Source of the DNA: Gnetum montanum
Lineage: Eukaryota > Streptophyta > Gnetopsida > Gnetales > Gnetaceae
Direction of reading: 5' to 3'
Assembly: GCA_015680685.1 (NCBI GenBank)
Contig: MNCI01008581.1
Coordinates: forward strand, 323,728 to 385,727
DNA: 62,000 nt
Below are positions 35,483 to 48,624 of this stretch, piece by piece. Below the pieces are notes generated by a model. That model was given only the letters and a program-made list of their open reading frames with translations. It had not been told where the DNA came from and searched no databases. The position numbers and the translations under genes are program-made. Every line of letters begins with the position of its first letter. Position 1 is the first letter of the stretch.

Positions 35483-35609
35483 ACAGACAGACTGACTGAG
35501 AGACACAGACAGATTCTCGCCTTCAAAGAAAAAGTGCCTCCGGAGTCACCCTGTATCGCCTCCCAGAAGCCGTTCCGGCCTCCTGGTTTTGGGAAGAAAG
35601 AAAAAAAAA

Positions 35610-36308
35610 ATGGAGATTCATGCAGCTGTGAATCATGCCTCGGCTAAGCGCCTCTGGAACGTTCTGCGCATCGCCTTCTTCATGATCCGCAAGGGGCTCT
35701 CCAAGCGGAAGCTCCTGGTGGACATGCATCTCATGATGAAGCGTGGCAAGGTCTGCGGCCGAACTCTCAGAAATTTCATGTTCAGTCTCAGCCATGGCAG
35801 CAGCAGTAACAATCATTCATCAAGCAGAGGTCTGCAACCAGGATTTGGGTTGCAGGAATACGAATTCTCGTGCAGCAACAGCCCCTGCCCTGTGCAGTGG
35901 CACTTGAAGAAAAAACACAGCTCCTTCATGCAGCACTTCTCCTGCATCAATGGCGGAGGAGGATCTGTATCAGAAGAGGAGGAGCTCGGTTATTCAGACA
36001 ACAATGGCAGTATCAGTTTCTCGTTCCCGCAGCTCAACTGCGCCAACGAGTTCTTCAGCAAAGATAATCTTGAGGCAGGCCAATTGAGCCTCTGTTCCAG
36101 TCCCATGCTATCGTCGCTGGCGTCTCCGTATTCTCGCAGACAATCCAACTTTTCTCAGAATTCTTCTGCGTCTGTGGACGAGGAGCAGGATCACCAGGTT
36201 GATCGCCAGGCCGAGGAATTCATCGCTAAGTTTTACGAGCAGCTCCGCATGCAGCACCAGCAGTCTGTGAAGCAGTACCATGATATGATCGACAGAGGAG
36301 CTGCTTGA
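35610..36308 (+). CDS. DUF761 (cotton-fibre-expressed type) domain protein
   Basis: Intact 232-residue, single-exon frame and the only convincing host gene here. The N-terminal block (residues 12-58, AKRLWNVLRIAFFMIRKG then SKRKLLVDMHLMMKRGK) and EYEFSCSNSP (82-91) are typical of plant proteins with a C-terminal DUF761 domain. That domain is seen at 197-222 as VDRQAEEFIAKFYEQLRMQ. Between them lie Ser-rich and acidic (SEEEE, 121-125) low-complexity stretches. The start is ATG 35610 (MEIHAAV); an upstream extension would need a TTG start. The family is plant-specific with no established biochemistry; some members are pathogen-elicited or fibre-expressed. Its GC content is visibly higher than the flanks. 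Confidence 0.9.
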   Translation: MEIHAAVNHASAKRLWNVLRIAFFMIRKGLSKRKLLVDMHLMMKRGKVCGRTLRNFMFSLSHGSSSNNHSSSRGLQPGFGLQEYEFSCSNSPCPVQWHLKKKHSSFMQHFSCINGGGGSVSEEEELGYSDNNGSISFSFPQLNCANEFFSKDNLEAGQLSLCSSPMLSSLASPYSRRQSNFSQNSSASVDEEQDHQVDRQAEEFIAKFYEQLRMQHQQSVKQYHDMIDRGAA

Positions 36309-36505
36309 TCATGAGGATGAAGAATTTGTTTATTTCCAGGTACTTCTCCGCAGTCCGAAATCTTCAAAAGATGCTGCACGGCCAATCTTACCAAGTTCGA
36401 GCTTGGGTGTCTGTATTTACTTTTCTTAACATTTCTGTGTGTTCTGTAGTGAAATCATTGAAAGAGTCATAGCATCTTCAGTAGATCCCGAGGGTCTGTA
36501 AACTT

Positions 36506-36511
36506 AATAAA
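36506..36511 (+). terminator. Candidate polyadenylation signal of the DUF761 gene
   Basis: aataaa lies about 200 bases after the stop codon, in T-rich sequence suitable for 3' end formation. Confidence 0.6.
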
Positions 36512-39460
36512 ATTTCAGTTTCTGTAAAATCCTTTGTCTACGTTAATGCTCAGGTTGTCGGAAGTTGGATAAAGATACCAAGATAATATCATTTGGAATA
36601 CAGCAGCTTTTGAGAATTCATGTATTCCATTTCTTCTTATTTGTAATGTAATTTGTTTCCTTGTTACTTGGAAGAATGGTAATGTGCTAGTTTCTCAAGT
36701 TTTAAGAAATAGGTTAAAATCTATACACTCTGCTCTAAAATTGGTTAAACTTTCATCCATCCACTAATAATAATTGTGTTTTTGGATTCTGCAAAATGCA
36801 AGGTTCTTTTCTTTTGTTTTTGGATTTGTACTGGTTTTCCTGGAGTTTTCAAGGATTCTGATGATGTGATTCTGTTCTTTTCTTTTGGTTTTTTTTTTCT
36901 CCTCTGGATTGAAGTTGCTTGTATTGGAATTTGCAGTAGTTTTTCTGGGCTTTTCAAGGATTCTGATGATGTGATTCTTGTTGGGCTTTTTGGTTGCAGG
37001 ATGATACATATGACGTTTGATGGAGGGAGATTGCTCTCATGTGGATATAATACGCCATGTAATGAGAATACAGATTGATGTGGATTTGTGGATGGATAAA
37101 TAGCACTTTATGTAATCATATTGATGCAGTGTCGTTTCTTCTTCTTTCAGTCTTTCATTTATGTGCCTAGGATTCTCTGATCTGTGGAATATTCCCCATG
37201 AAGCTATGATTACATATATTTGTTATATATAGTTTGATAATGATTTTGCTTTTATCGATACTTTTGTTGTTATAAGTTTCATAAAGTTTGACAGATATGT
37301 CAATCATCTTTTTTCTGCAACATCATTTTTCTTTTAAAAGACGTGAAGGCTGTAATTAGCCGTGGCTTTATTTTTTATTGAGGATTTCAGCAGTTTGTCC
37401 CACGCAAGGGCAAAGTGTGTTCTAATTTTTTAAATTTCTGGTGGCGGACTTCTTGGAGCATTAACTCGGAAAATGAATATTAAGGCATAATGTTGGGTGC
37501 AAGATTTATGGAAGTCCTTTTTCACGTGAAAGGTGGAAAACCCTGAAGCCAGGAATTTGGGAAAAGAATTGTCTCCAATCGTTTTGGTTTTCATAAAATT
37601 TTTAATCTTTTTGATTAGGAGCACGGAGATGAAGGATTTCTACTTCTGTTCTTGGAGAGACTCATGGCTGATATTGTTGGTCTTTTATAATTCTCATGAT
37701 TAAACTTGTCACCTAAAGGTATCGATTCTGTCAGCCTTAAAGTTAAAAATCTCCCTTTTTAAAGGCTTAGCTAGTGTCTTTGTGACGAAGGAACCTTGAG
37801 GAGAAAGTTTACTATAATAGTTAAAAAAATTCTAAGTAGAATACATGGTGGGGTGGGGGTTGGAACCTTGAAATAATTGTGATATAGGTATACCTCAATA
37901 TATATAACTTAGTATTACACACCAAAATTAAACCTTCAAATTGATCTAAGCTTTTGTATAAATGCAAATTACAATTGATATATTTCAAAATTCGAATAAT
38001 TAAACAATCCAATCATTCTTTCTAACCTTTTCTCCAATTTAAGGAAGGTCGGTTTATTGTATTTTTAGTTCAAAATATCCCAATGTGATTGCGTATTGTA
38101 TTTTCCAAAGGTTCAACTTGAAGTTTTCAAATCAAGAGTCTTACCAGTAGGCTTAGATGAAGTTTTATTTAGTGATACTCCTCAACTTTAGGAATTTCTA
38201 CTTCATACTTGGAGTTGCTTTCATCCTTTTATTCTTTGTGCCATTTGGAAGTTTTGATGTAATGTAGTTTTTCACAGAAGTTCTCCAACTAATCCACTTC
38301 CCTTCATAGTTCAAGGTGACATCATTCAATAGTTGATACTTCAATTGAATTTCAAAATATTTATCTTTTTAGTTTCTCTTTTTTATTAACAGAAAGCCTT
38401 TACTAGGAAGTGAAAACCCTGTTGAGCACTTTTGAATGAGAGTAAGGTTTGATGCTTTTCTTATTTAAGAGGGAAGGTTTTTTAGAATTGGTTGTAAGGA
38501 TAAAAACTTGAAAAGGTGTTCCCAAAAATGTTAGGCCTTTCTTTTCTATTGTTTTATTACTGCTCCTTTTTGCAATGCTTTTCTGCTTTTGCACTTTGAA
38601 TTTTTATTTTTAATATATTTATATTTTTGGGTTTGACACTCCCCCATAATAATTAGAAAATCTTTTTTAAAAAGGGGAATTTAATAATAAGCATTATAGA
38701 ACCAAATTTAATCCAAATCCAAAACCCATATTTAGATTTTAATGTCTTGAAGAATCATCACAAACATTATCAAAATTCTAAGTATTAAGTGTTTCTTCAA
38801 AACTCATCTCAAATTACAACAAAAGAACATGATGCAAATAAGCTTCAAATTCTTGATCAAAATCCTAGGTAACAAGATTTATGTAGAAAAACATGCTTTG
38901 TTGGTGGATCAAAGGTTGTTTCCCTCTGGAATGGGGCTAGAGGAGCATGGAGATCATTTGGGGTTCCTTGTTACTTTAACCATCATTTAGAACTATATGG
39001 GCCTTGATTCCTTGTAAACCTCATCACAAGTGTATGTATGTTTGTGAGAGAGCTTTGGCTTCAATGCTTGGGCCACCACCCTTTCCTCTAAGTTGGGCTT
39101 AAGACTAGATGTGTTAGTATAGGAACATAAGGTAGTCCTTGTAGGGGGTTAGTGTGTTGTGTGCTTATTGTATGTTTGTATGTGCATACACTTGCTTGGT
39201 TTGGTTACGTAATTAATTCTTATGACAATACTAACATGTCTAACCTTAGGCTAATAGGTTATGTCTTATGCTATGATAAAGGTTGCTGAGCATTAAGGCA
39301 TAGTCCACCTTAGGTCTACCCTCACTCTGATACTATTTTTGGGACTCTCAAGTGATGTTGAATGGTGTTTCCAAGGATGGCATCATTATAGTTTCGACTC
39401 CATTCTTTCCTAGGAATATTGTCTATACCAAAACATACATGAAGGATTAGAAATTTCTAG
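36512..39460. other. Downstream intergenic region, no gene recognised
   Basis: AT-rich, with no coding motif. A direct repeat of about 30 bases (ttttcaaggattctgatgat, then gtgattct) occurs at 36846 and 36951, 105 bases apart. It ends at tagag (39461-39465), the left target-site copy of element 5. Confidence 0.5.
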
Positions 39461-39465
39461 TAGAG
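39461..39465 (+). repeat. Target-site duplication (tagag), left copy, element 5
   Basis: The right copy at 49491-49495 reads tagat, so four of five bases agree. Confidence 0.6.
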
Positions 39466-40330
39466 TGATGAATCACATTTTTCATAGCCTTGATATCGAG
39501 TACTCAATATCGGAGCCTCGACATCAGGTATCCGATGTTGGAGCCCAAGATGCAATGTTGGATATTCAATATCGTGAGATATACGCTGGCCTATAAATAC
39601 AGTGCTTAGGCTAACGATTTGGGAGTTTTTAATCAATTTTTGTCATAGCTACCGAAACTCTTGTAGTTTGTTTTCTCCAAAGTTTGAATATATTTTGAGT
39701 GCTTGCAATAGGAGTCTAAGTGTGTACGGATCTTTGTTCAAACACTGATGTACCTAAGTGTAGTAGTGTGATGGAATAAAAATGAACCATTTTGATAATC
39801 CTTGTAGCACTGAGAATAGATTAATGTTTCCTTTAATGCACTTTACTTTCATACACTTACTTTAATGCATTTAAATTAATCAATTAATTTCTAGATGTTA
39901 ATGAACACAAGCACGACCACTTTGAGCATACATATAGTGCTTGGTAACCCAACAATGTTTAATTTTTGGTAACCTAGTAGCACTATATGTGTTCAGGATG
40001 TGTCTAGGAAAGTGGAACGAGTACTTGTGGTAGGCTAACTAGGTAGTGAATGAGTTAGATCTTAAATTACTCTACCTTTCATTCTTGTTGTAGGCGACTA
40101 AACTTATAAAACATAAAATGAGAAAAATCATGTATCTCAATTACATTTAAACCATACCCTTGAGCTTCACAAGTGTAGTTGGAAAGACAACAAACATTCT
40201 CAATGTCCATTTCACTTCTTAGAGGAACTAGTGCACTAGAGAACTATAGGTCCACGGAATTCGACCGAATCGCGTGTGAATGCCTTAGTGATTCGTATGG
40301 TTGGGCATAGGGGTACCTTGTCGCTCATCC
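39466..40330 (+). repeat. Element 5 5' LTR (865 bp)
   Basis: It starts tgatgaatcac and ends ctcatcc, where the 3' copy has ctcatca. TATA is at 39592-39599. U3 contains GATATC-like inverted units (about 39493-39560). Confidence 0.9.
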
Positions 40331-40331
40331 T

Positions 40332-40349
40332 TGGTGTTGTTGTTGGGAA
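40332..40349 (+). promoter_or_regulatory. Element 5 primer-binding site (decayed tRNA-Asp type)
   Basis: tggtgttgttgttgggaa matches the tRNA-Asp complement once C-to-T changes and one terminal change are allowed. Confidence 0.7.
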
Positions 40350-40494
40350 CCTTTTGGTTGTTTCATGCACTATCTAGGATTTAGTGAAAATTATTCAAAA
40401 TCATTGGAATGAACCTTAGAGTCATATTAGATTTTACAATTACTACAACAAAATTTTAAAAAAAGCACACTATGTTTTTATCATCTAATTGAAA

Positions 40495-42994
40495 ATGTCT
40501 TCTTCTCACAAGAGTCCTTCTTTGACCAAGTTTGATGGATCTCATTAGCTGATGCCTTAGTAATATCCAGTGGTATATGATCATCTTGATGAGTATGTAC
40601 CCAATTTCACCTTCATCCTACATTAATATGAACAATTGCGATGACGTGACATGGAGGGCAACATTGTGTTGCTTCCTGATCAATCCGTTTCTGCAATGCT
40701 CTAATAAATGCTTATATGATGGGGTCTCTAGGAACTTTAGGTTGAGTATGTTGTGCAAGATATTGATGCTAGGGATTATCATCCCACTAAGGCACAACGT
40801 CTATGAGATCGACAACCAGAATAATGCCAGGAATTTGCCAAGGGAAAAGGATTTAATGATTCACTATTATTGCTATACCAAAAATATGGTGGGGAACCCT
40901 TCTCTAGGGGTTTTCCATTCAGTGAAATTCCTCTCTTTGAATTTAGTGAAGGAAGTCAAATTCAGAACCTGCAATCCATAATTCACAATCCTGGTTTTGG
41001 TAAGAATGGATCTAATAACAAAGAAAGATCCAATGAGGCAAGCCAAGGCAAGAGTGTGGACAAGAAACAAGATCGTGATCATGGCCATGATCGCTAAAGA
41101 GGTGGTAGCAGGCATCATGATGGCACTAGTTCTCCTTCCTCTTCACCTTCATCATCATCATCTTCTTCTTTTGGCTTTGATCACAACCACAGGAGGCGAG
41201 ATTGTGATGGAGGTGATCAAAATGACTGACGAGACTGAAATGATCAAAGGGATTATCAAGAAAGGCAAGATTAAGGACGTAGACATTCAAGAGAGGCACA
41301 TCACCATGAACAAAGGGGTAGTAGAGGGCATTGTAGGCACCATGATCATGGCCTCGATGAGCCTTTGCTTGCTACCTGAAGTATGCTTAATATTGTAGAG
41401 GTAGTACGATTTTCAACAAGGCATGTGAAGGATACTCGGATCAAAAGGCTAAACATGAACAATATTCCTTGGTTCGAAGGGGGGTGTAACTTTGATCTAT
41501 AGAATCATCTCCACGCTTTTCAAGATGCATGTGCCTCGTAGAACATAGAGAATGAGTGGCAAAAACTTAAGTTGCTCCCAAGGATGCTCATCAAAGAAGC
41601 AGATAACTAGTACCAATCCTTAACTGGAATTTATTAGACGATGGAGTACCATGCTTGAATTGTTTAATGATAAATATCAAACATACTCTAGAGTGTCCAA
41701 CTTGAGAAGGTAAATCCAAGGATGGAAACAAGGAACACATGAATCCTTGGATGCCACCATTGGTTGATACTATTCCTTAATGCATAGATGTCCTAGCCAT
41801 GATTATTCTCAACTAGATCAACTTCACCACATTGTAGATGGGCTTTGATAAAAAATAAAGAGAACCCTTGGTGTCTATCCCCAAAGGTGACTATTAAAAT
41901 TAAGTGCTCATGAGATACCAAGACTAATTGAGCAGGTAGCTAAAGAGGAGGGTGAATTAAGAAAAATAGAAAGTGCAAAAGAATATAACTGTGATCCTTT
42001 CATTTGAAAGAGGGAGGTTCGATTTTGTGATAGTGAGGAAGAATCTACACTTGATGAGGTGGTGAATAGGAAAAAATTACCACTCCAAAAATTTTAATAT
42101 GAAATTATGGCCAAGGTTGATCAGTTATGAGACTCCATGGATAGTAGATTTCAAGCTATACTAAAAATTGCTAAGAAGTCCAAAGAACAAGGTAGTGATC
42201 GTGAGCATAGGAGGCGCAAGGAAGTTGAACATGCCTATTAAAAAGGTAAGGGAAAGATTACTATAATAGAAGAAATTGCAGAAAGTGAATCAAATGATGA
42301 TGATGGGTGTGAAATCTGCCAATATGTACATCCTAAAGGATGTTGCCCCATAGTGTCACATTTACAAGAGTCTGGGGTGTATGCTTTGAATCCATGATTA
42401 ACACAAAGGTAAACATTCAAAAGATTACCTTATCCTCAAGGTAATTTTAGGTAGTTCCACCATCAATAGCAATATTATCCTAGTGGAACTCCACCACAAC
42501 CATATGAGTAGTATCAATAGTGGCAGAAACCACAATCATGGGCGTTGGCACTACCAAGGTAGCAATACCTTTACAAACAACCTGATCCATATGGGTACTA
42601 TGTTCAGCAACCCTTGTCTGCATGTGATCCTTGTAGTCACGTTTCTACTTTCCAATCTCACTACCATCCTTCTGATTATTATCAAACTCATTCTCCACAT
42701 GAAAGAAGGGATGCCACCTTTTATCCTTATCCCCCTCTTATCCTTGCACATGTTCCTCCTCCAACCACATAGCTGCCATCTACTCCACCTATGCAGGGTG
42801 AACTACCAACTTAACTGCAACAATGCAATGCTACTAGGGCTGTTAATCTACAACTGGTTCATCAACCAAGTGGGTCAAATACTTGATCAAGGAAAAGACC
42901 TTTCTTTTGACCTTGCAGTCCACCTGCTTTTGACAATCTTATCCCTCCATCTTCCTCTCTATCAAATTCCTTCGAGATCCCTTCAAATCAAAAT
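40495..42994 (+). pseudogene. Element 5 gag (broken)
   Basis: ATG 40495 opens MSSSHKSPSLTKFDG. The frame carries an N-terminal part like element 3, a Ser-rich linker (about 41130-41175) and the start of the gag domain, NNIPWFEGG (about 41458). The frame changes between about 41.60 and 41.64 kb; the rest of gag continues in the pol frame. It includes the intact zinc knuckle CEICQYVHPKGCC (42308-42346), a C-x2-C-x3-H-x4-C pattern, and a proline-rich linker. Many stops. Related to the gag of elements 3 and 4. Confidence 0.8.
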
Positions 42995-45900
42995 TTGCCT
43001 AGGATCCATACTATGATGCTTACTCACACTATATTTGATTGGATCCATGATAGAAACCTTTCTAGGAAATTAGCTGATCCTGGAAGTACTCTCATTTATT
43101 TGCAGATTACTGGGAATGAATTGTGCAAAGCTCTTCTCGATTTAGGTTCAGGTGTCAATTTAATTTCTCATGAGATGTACATTTCATGGAACCTACCTCC
43201 TTTCAAGAAGAGCAATATCAAATTAGAATTAGCAAACTAGTTCATTACTATTCCATTAAGACTAGTGAAAGACATTGTGACCACTATTTGTGGGTGGTCT
43301 TATCTTGCTAATTTCCTAGTAATCAAGGTGGGGAATTGCAAAGGGGATTTCTCAATCATCATGGGAAGGGCATGGCTTAGCACTGTTGATGCAAGAATGG
43401 ACATCAGAGATATTTCCCTAAAAATATCCAAAGAAAATGCATTTGGAAAGATCGAGAAGAAGCGAGTTCCATGTAACGCGTACAACAATACAAGGTGTAA
43501 TTGTGTGTAGAAAATCTAGGCTATGAAACAAGCATCTATTTCTACATGCAAGTAGTGTGCACCAAAAGCAGAAATTCAATGATGTCTGTACACAGCAGCC
43601 ACAAAACAGGAGGGCACCTAGTGACTAATCACTGATTCTAAGTGTAGCATTTTTTGCATGGAACCAACTGAGAGCCTAACATGTGCATATGTCACAGGAA
43701 TGGATGAACTAGAGCAAGTTCATCACCAACTCTCTAATGATGCAAATGATGATACTTATTGGGGAGAGTTGGAAATTCCTAAAAAGTTTAAGTAAGAGCC
43801 CCTTGAACTAAAAACACTATCATCTGGAAAGTCGATCATAATTAATGTAAATCTTTCCCTAGAGCAATAAAAGATGCTATTGAATGTGATTGAAAAATGG
43901 TTAGCAGAATTTACTTGGTCATATCTTGAACTCATAGGGATTGATCCTAGGATATGCCAGCATCGTATCTACATTGATTTGGCCATGAAGCCAAAGAGAT
44001 AGCCATAGAGGTGATTGAATCCCAAACTGAAGCAGGTCATCAAAGAGGAAATTGAATAACTCCTCAAGGTAAGGTTCATTTATCCCATTGTAGATAGTGA
44101 GTGGGTTAGTCCACTCATAATTATGCCAAAGGAAGGAGGCAAGTGGTGGGTCTGCATCGATTTTTGATTGTTGAATATGGAAACATTCAAGGATCATTTT
44201 CCATTGCCATTTGTTGATATGGTATTAGACACAATATCTGGGCAATGCTACTATAGTTTTCTAGATGGTTATAGTGGCTATAATCAAATTCAAATTGCAC
44301 TAGAGGACCAGGAAAAGACAACATTCATGAGTCCTTGGGGAACTTTTGCATATTGCAAGATGTCATTTGATCTATGCAATGCTCCTATTACATTCCAATG
44401 CCTAGTTCTAAGCAATTTTCAATAGTAAATTGGAAGTGGTATGGAAGTCTTTGTGGATGACTTCTCCACATATGGAGCTACATTTGAGTAAGCCTTGGAC
44501 CGCCTTGAGTAAGTGCTAAAATGATATGTTGAAACCAACTTGTAGCCTAATTGGAAAAAAATTCACCTAATGGTCTAGGAAGCCATTATATTGGGGCACA
44601 AAATATCACAAGTAGGAATTGAGGTAGACTTTGAGAAAATAAGGGTCATCCAAGGAATAACTTGCCAACTAGAAACTGTCAAAGATGTTTGATCATTCCT
44701 TGGACATACTGGCTACTACTGGTGATTCATAGAGAATTTCTCTAAGATCACAAAGCCATTGGTGAAGCTGAAAAAGAAAGATGCTCCATTTTTTTGGACC
44801 GCGAAATGTGAAAAAGCATTTCAACAATTGAAAGAGAAACTTGTAGAAACTCCAATCCTACAAGCACCTGATTGGTCCAAACCATTTTTTGTCATGATAT
44901 ATGCATAAAATTATGCCTTGGGAGCTGTGCTTACGTAGATGGATGAAAAGAAATGTCCATACTACATCCATTGGACTAGTCGAAGCATTGTGGATGCACA
45001 ACTAAACTACACCACTATAGAAAAAGAATTGATGGCAGTGGTCTTTGCTCTAGAGAAGTTTAAGCATTATGTTCTTGGATATAAGGTGTTTGTGCACATG
45101 GACCATAGTGCCATCTGCTTCCTGATGAACAAGACAACAGTGAGCCCCCATGTCATACAGTGGCTGGTGATCTTGCAGGAATTCAATCTTACAATGGTAG
45201 ATTGAAAGAATACTAAGAATGTGGTTGCTGATCACTTGTCTCGATTGCAATGGGACAACAAAGAGGAAGAAAATCCACTATTTGATACATTTCCTAATGA
45301 ACTCCTCTTTGTTGGGGCTATAACTAAACAATTGCCTAATGAGCATAAATGGTATGATGACATTCTCACCTATATTCTCACCCAAGTGATGCCATAAGGA
45401 TTGGACCATTAGAAGAAACAATAGTTTTTTCACCAAGTAAAACACTTCATGGAGATCAACGGACATCTCTACAAGATGTGTGTCGATGGATTGGTTCATT
45501 GGTGTGTCCTTAATGTTGATAAACTGTGCATTCTCCAAGATGCTCATGAAGATCCTTGTGGAGGACACTATGCTGGGAGACAGATAGCCATTAAAATCCT
45601 AATGGCAAGATACTATTGGCCAATAATCTTTAGGGATGCTCACCATTACATCCACTCTTATGAATGATGCCAACGTGATGGTGGAATGACCACTTGAATG
45701 GAGGAACCTTAGTAATGGATTCAACCACTGGAACCCTTCGACATTTAGGGCATTAATTTCATGGGTCCCATCACTCCTATGTCAAATGAAAAGGCATACA
45801 TCATAGTTGTTATTGACTATTGTATGAAATGGGAAAAAGTAGTAGCCATCATTGACTATACATCTTCTACTGCTACTTAGTTTGCACAAAAAAATGTTGT

Positions 45901-46699
45901 AAATAGGTTTGGTGTGCCACATGCATTAATTTCTAATAATGGAACTCACTTTACAGGAACTACTGTTTGAAAGCTCATGCAACACTTGGAGGTTGAACAT
46001 AAACTCATAACACCCTACCACCCCCAAGCCAATGGTCAAACTAAGGTTACTAATAGGGAAATCATAAGGATTCTAATAAGGACTGTTAGCAAATATAGGA
46101 AAGACTAAAGCACAAAAATCAACAATGCCCTTTGGGCCTACTGCTCAACATGAAAACTTCCTATAGGCTATTCTCTCTATGAGCTTGTGTATGAAAAATT
46201 ACCAACATTTCTTATTCAATCCAAGCTTTGTACACTTTCAATAGCTTGTGACCGCAACCTTGACTTGAGTCTAGCAAAAAAAGAAAGACTAATGAATCTC
46301 AACCTACTAGACAAAAATCGATTGGTGGCCCTATCATCTAACAAGTTGCACAAAGCCTACAATAAAAATTGCCATGACCTTAAAATTAGTAAAGTCAAAT
46401 TTCAACCGAGAGATAAGGTTCTCTATTGGAGTCCCACACATGTACCTCAACAAACTAAATTCTAAATGTTATGGGAAGGACCTTACATCATTTATAAAAC
46501 CTTTTCTTCTAGGGCCATGATGATCTATAAACCTAAGAGCCTAGATAAGAAATAGTTGGTCAACGTCCAATAAGTTAAAACTTTCCATGAGCATAAGCCA
46601 GCTAATACAATAAATGCCTCATCGAATGGATAACCATGCTCCATATTTTGGATCTCCTTCTTTCAACTTAGTTGTGGTGGAGATGGCCATCCATGTTAA
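42995..46699 (+). pseudogene. Element 5 pol: protease, RT, RNase H, integrase
   Basis: All parts share one frame. Protease LLDLGSGVNLISHEM is at about 43133. RT: FPLPFVDMVLDTISGQ (about 44201), FLDGYSGYNQIQIALEDQ and FVDDFSTYG (about 44451) with both catalytic Asp present. RNase H: NYTTIEKELMAVVFALEKF (about 45007). Integrase: zinc region with HEDPCGGHYAG, first Asp region NFMGPI with Asn before the Phe, second Asp replaced in SNNGTHFTG (about 45931), and Glu replaced by Lys in GQTKVTN. It ends GGDGHPC-stop at 46697-46699. Stops include 43241, 43508 and 45206. Confidence 0.88.
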
Positions 46700-48624
46700 C
46701 CATATAAGCAACTCCTCAATTTTTCAACTTTTTATTTTACACATTTTTTGTTTTAGAACTTTTTTTTACACATTCTTTATATTACATCTTCTTATTTTTA
46801 TGTTATTAATCTTTTCTAATTTTTGTTTTACACCATTATTAGTACATGTGCTATTTCTTGAAAATGTTACACTTTCTTTTATATTTTCTTTTATTTTATT
46901 TTGGTTTGATTTTCTAACTATTTATTAATAAGTTTAATAAGTGCCAAGTATAGTGGTAATGTGTTGTTTGATGGTGGTATGTACTATTTTGTTATTTGAT
47001 TATTGGTGTTTGGATTCTAGCTTTGAGTTTCATTACAGATGATTAGGACATGGTTTCTTTTTCATGCAACAAGCAATGAGTCCATAGCATCCACCCATCC
47101 ACAAACTCTATGATTTTCCTTGTTCTAGAAATGTGCAATCCCTTTTTTATTAAAAAAAACTTTAACAAATTTGTGACTTTCGTAGTTTTTGGAATTGGAA
47201 AGGATTCAAAGGTTTGAACAAGGTGTGACTTCAAGGGGATTTGGTATTCTTTGTACCTTTCTATGTGCTTGGGTGCATGTGTGTTTTCATGGATTTCTTA
47301 TCGTTTCGTATCGACCAATAAAAGAAAGTTGAATAAGTCTTTGCATGGTGTGGTTTTCATCAAAAAAAATGATGGCAATTCAAAGCACATCCCTTAAACA
47401 AAATAAATAGGCTACAACCACTGGTTATGGGACTAGAAAGATATGTTACCCATGCTTGAAGGTTCCCTCTAACTAAGGCCATTCCTCACTTCCTACTTCT
47501 CTTTTCTTCTTTAATAAGGAATGGTGGTTGTTTTGTGGGAACACTCTTGTGTCTTAGGGGGATGGATTGGTCTTAGAATGGTGATGTGAAGTCACTAAAT
47601 GAGGTTGGTTTTGGTTTGGACTAATGATGGATCTTATTAAGTTATTTAACCATAAATTCCATAAAGGAATTCATGTGACCTTAATCAAGAACTCCATCCC
47701 ACTCTCTCTCATCCATCTATGCTTTCCATGTCTTACCTCATTATTGGTTTCATGTTCTTGTTCAATGTCTTGGTTTGATGTGTCAGAATTCTTAAATAGT
47801 TTCTTCTAGGTTTTTGTACTTAACCTTCTATAACTATTAATCATCCACAGAGCCCATGGACTCTTTGGTTTGAAGTTATGCAAGGGCATAAAAGGCTTGT
47901 GCCTACTTTGGGAGAACCTACTTGCATATCTTTTGGTTGGGTTAGTTAAGTTCTTTACCCTTAGACAATCTTACAATCAAATCCTTTTGTTTACCTCATC
48001 AATGACATCCAATTATGCACATCTTCACAACATTTTTTAGTAAACTTTCCTTTTTATTGTTGTGAATTCTTACATCCTCTCCAAATATTTTCTTGTGTCA
48101 AATTTTTTCAAATTTAATGGACCACTTATCTATTTTACCCTATTTGTCAGCCTTCTTGCTAACACTCTTAAAGGAATCAATCTACCATAATCACAACCTA
48201 GCCAAGTGTAACCATTGATAAGACAAGGCATTTAATAGCTATGTGTTACACATTGCATATTAATTCACAATTCTATTATGATTGCAGTGGAAGCATGGAC
48301 TAGAAGAAGGACTATCTTCACCAGGGATGATGCGATAGTACCACATGATGTAGACCGTTCATGAATGTTGGATCTCCTCTCTCACTCTTGAGTTGACAAG
48401 AGGCATTGGATGTTAGTTTTATCTAGGGTGTTGACTTCTCTTATCATGGACACCCAATTTTGTAAAGATTATAACTTCGTACACTTGGGCACTAATAGCT
48501 TGTTTATTCCATCTGAGTTAGTTTGTATGTCAGTCAATAATCCCATACCTGCCCAATATTTTGTTAAAAACTTGTTCCTCCTCTTCTTCACTTAAGGATG
48601 AGTTTTTATTTAGTTATGGGGGTA
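46700..48624 (+). other. Element 5 3' region with polypurine tract
   Basis: T-rich start, shared blocks gtgtgacttcaagggg (about 47223) and ctactttgggagaac (about 47902), and an acceptor-like attatgattgcag (48275-48287) without a following ATG. The polypurine tract atgggggta (48616-48624) adjoins the LTR. No intact gene. Confidence 0.7.

Noticed and set aside
35589-35609. N-terminal extension of the DUF761 protein by seven residues.
   Set aside because: It would start at TTG; the family starts at ME-type sequences, which fits ATG 35610.
36834-37010. Duplicated segment with ttctgatgatgtgattct as possible extra exons of the DUF761 gene.
   Set aside because: The gene is complete without introns and the segment lies beyond its polyadenylation signal; no coding motif.
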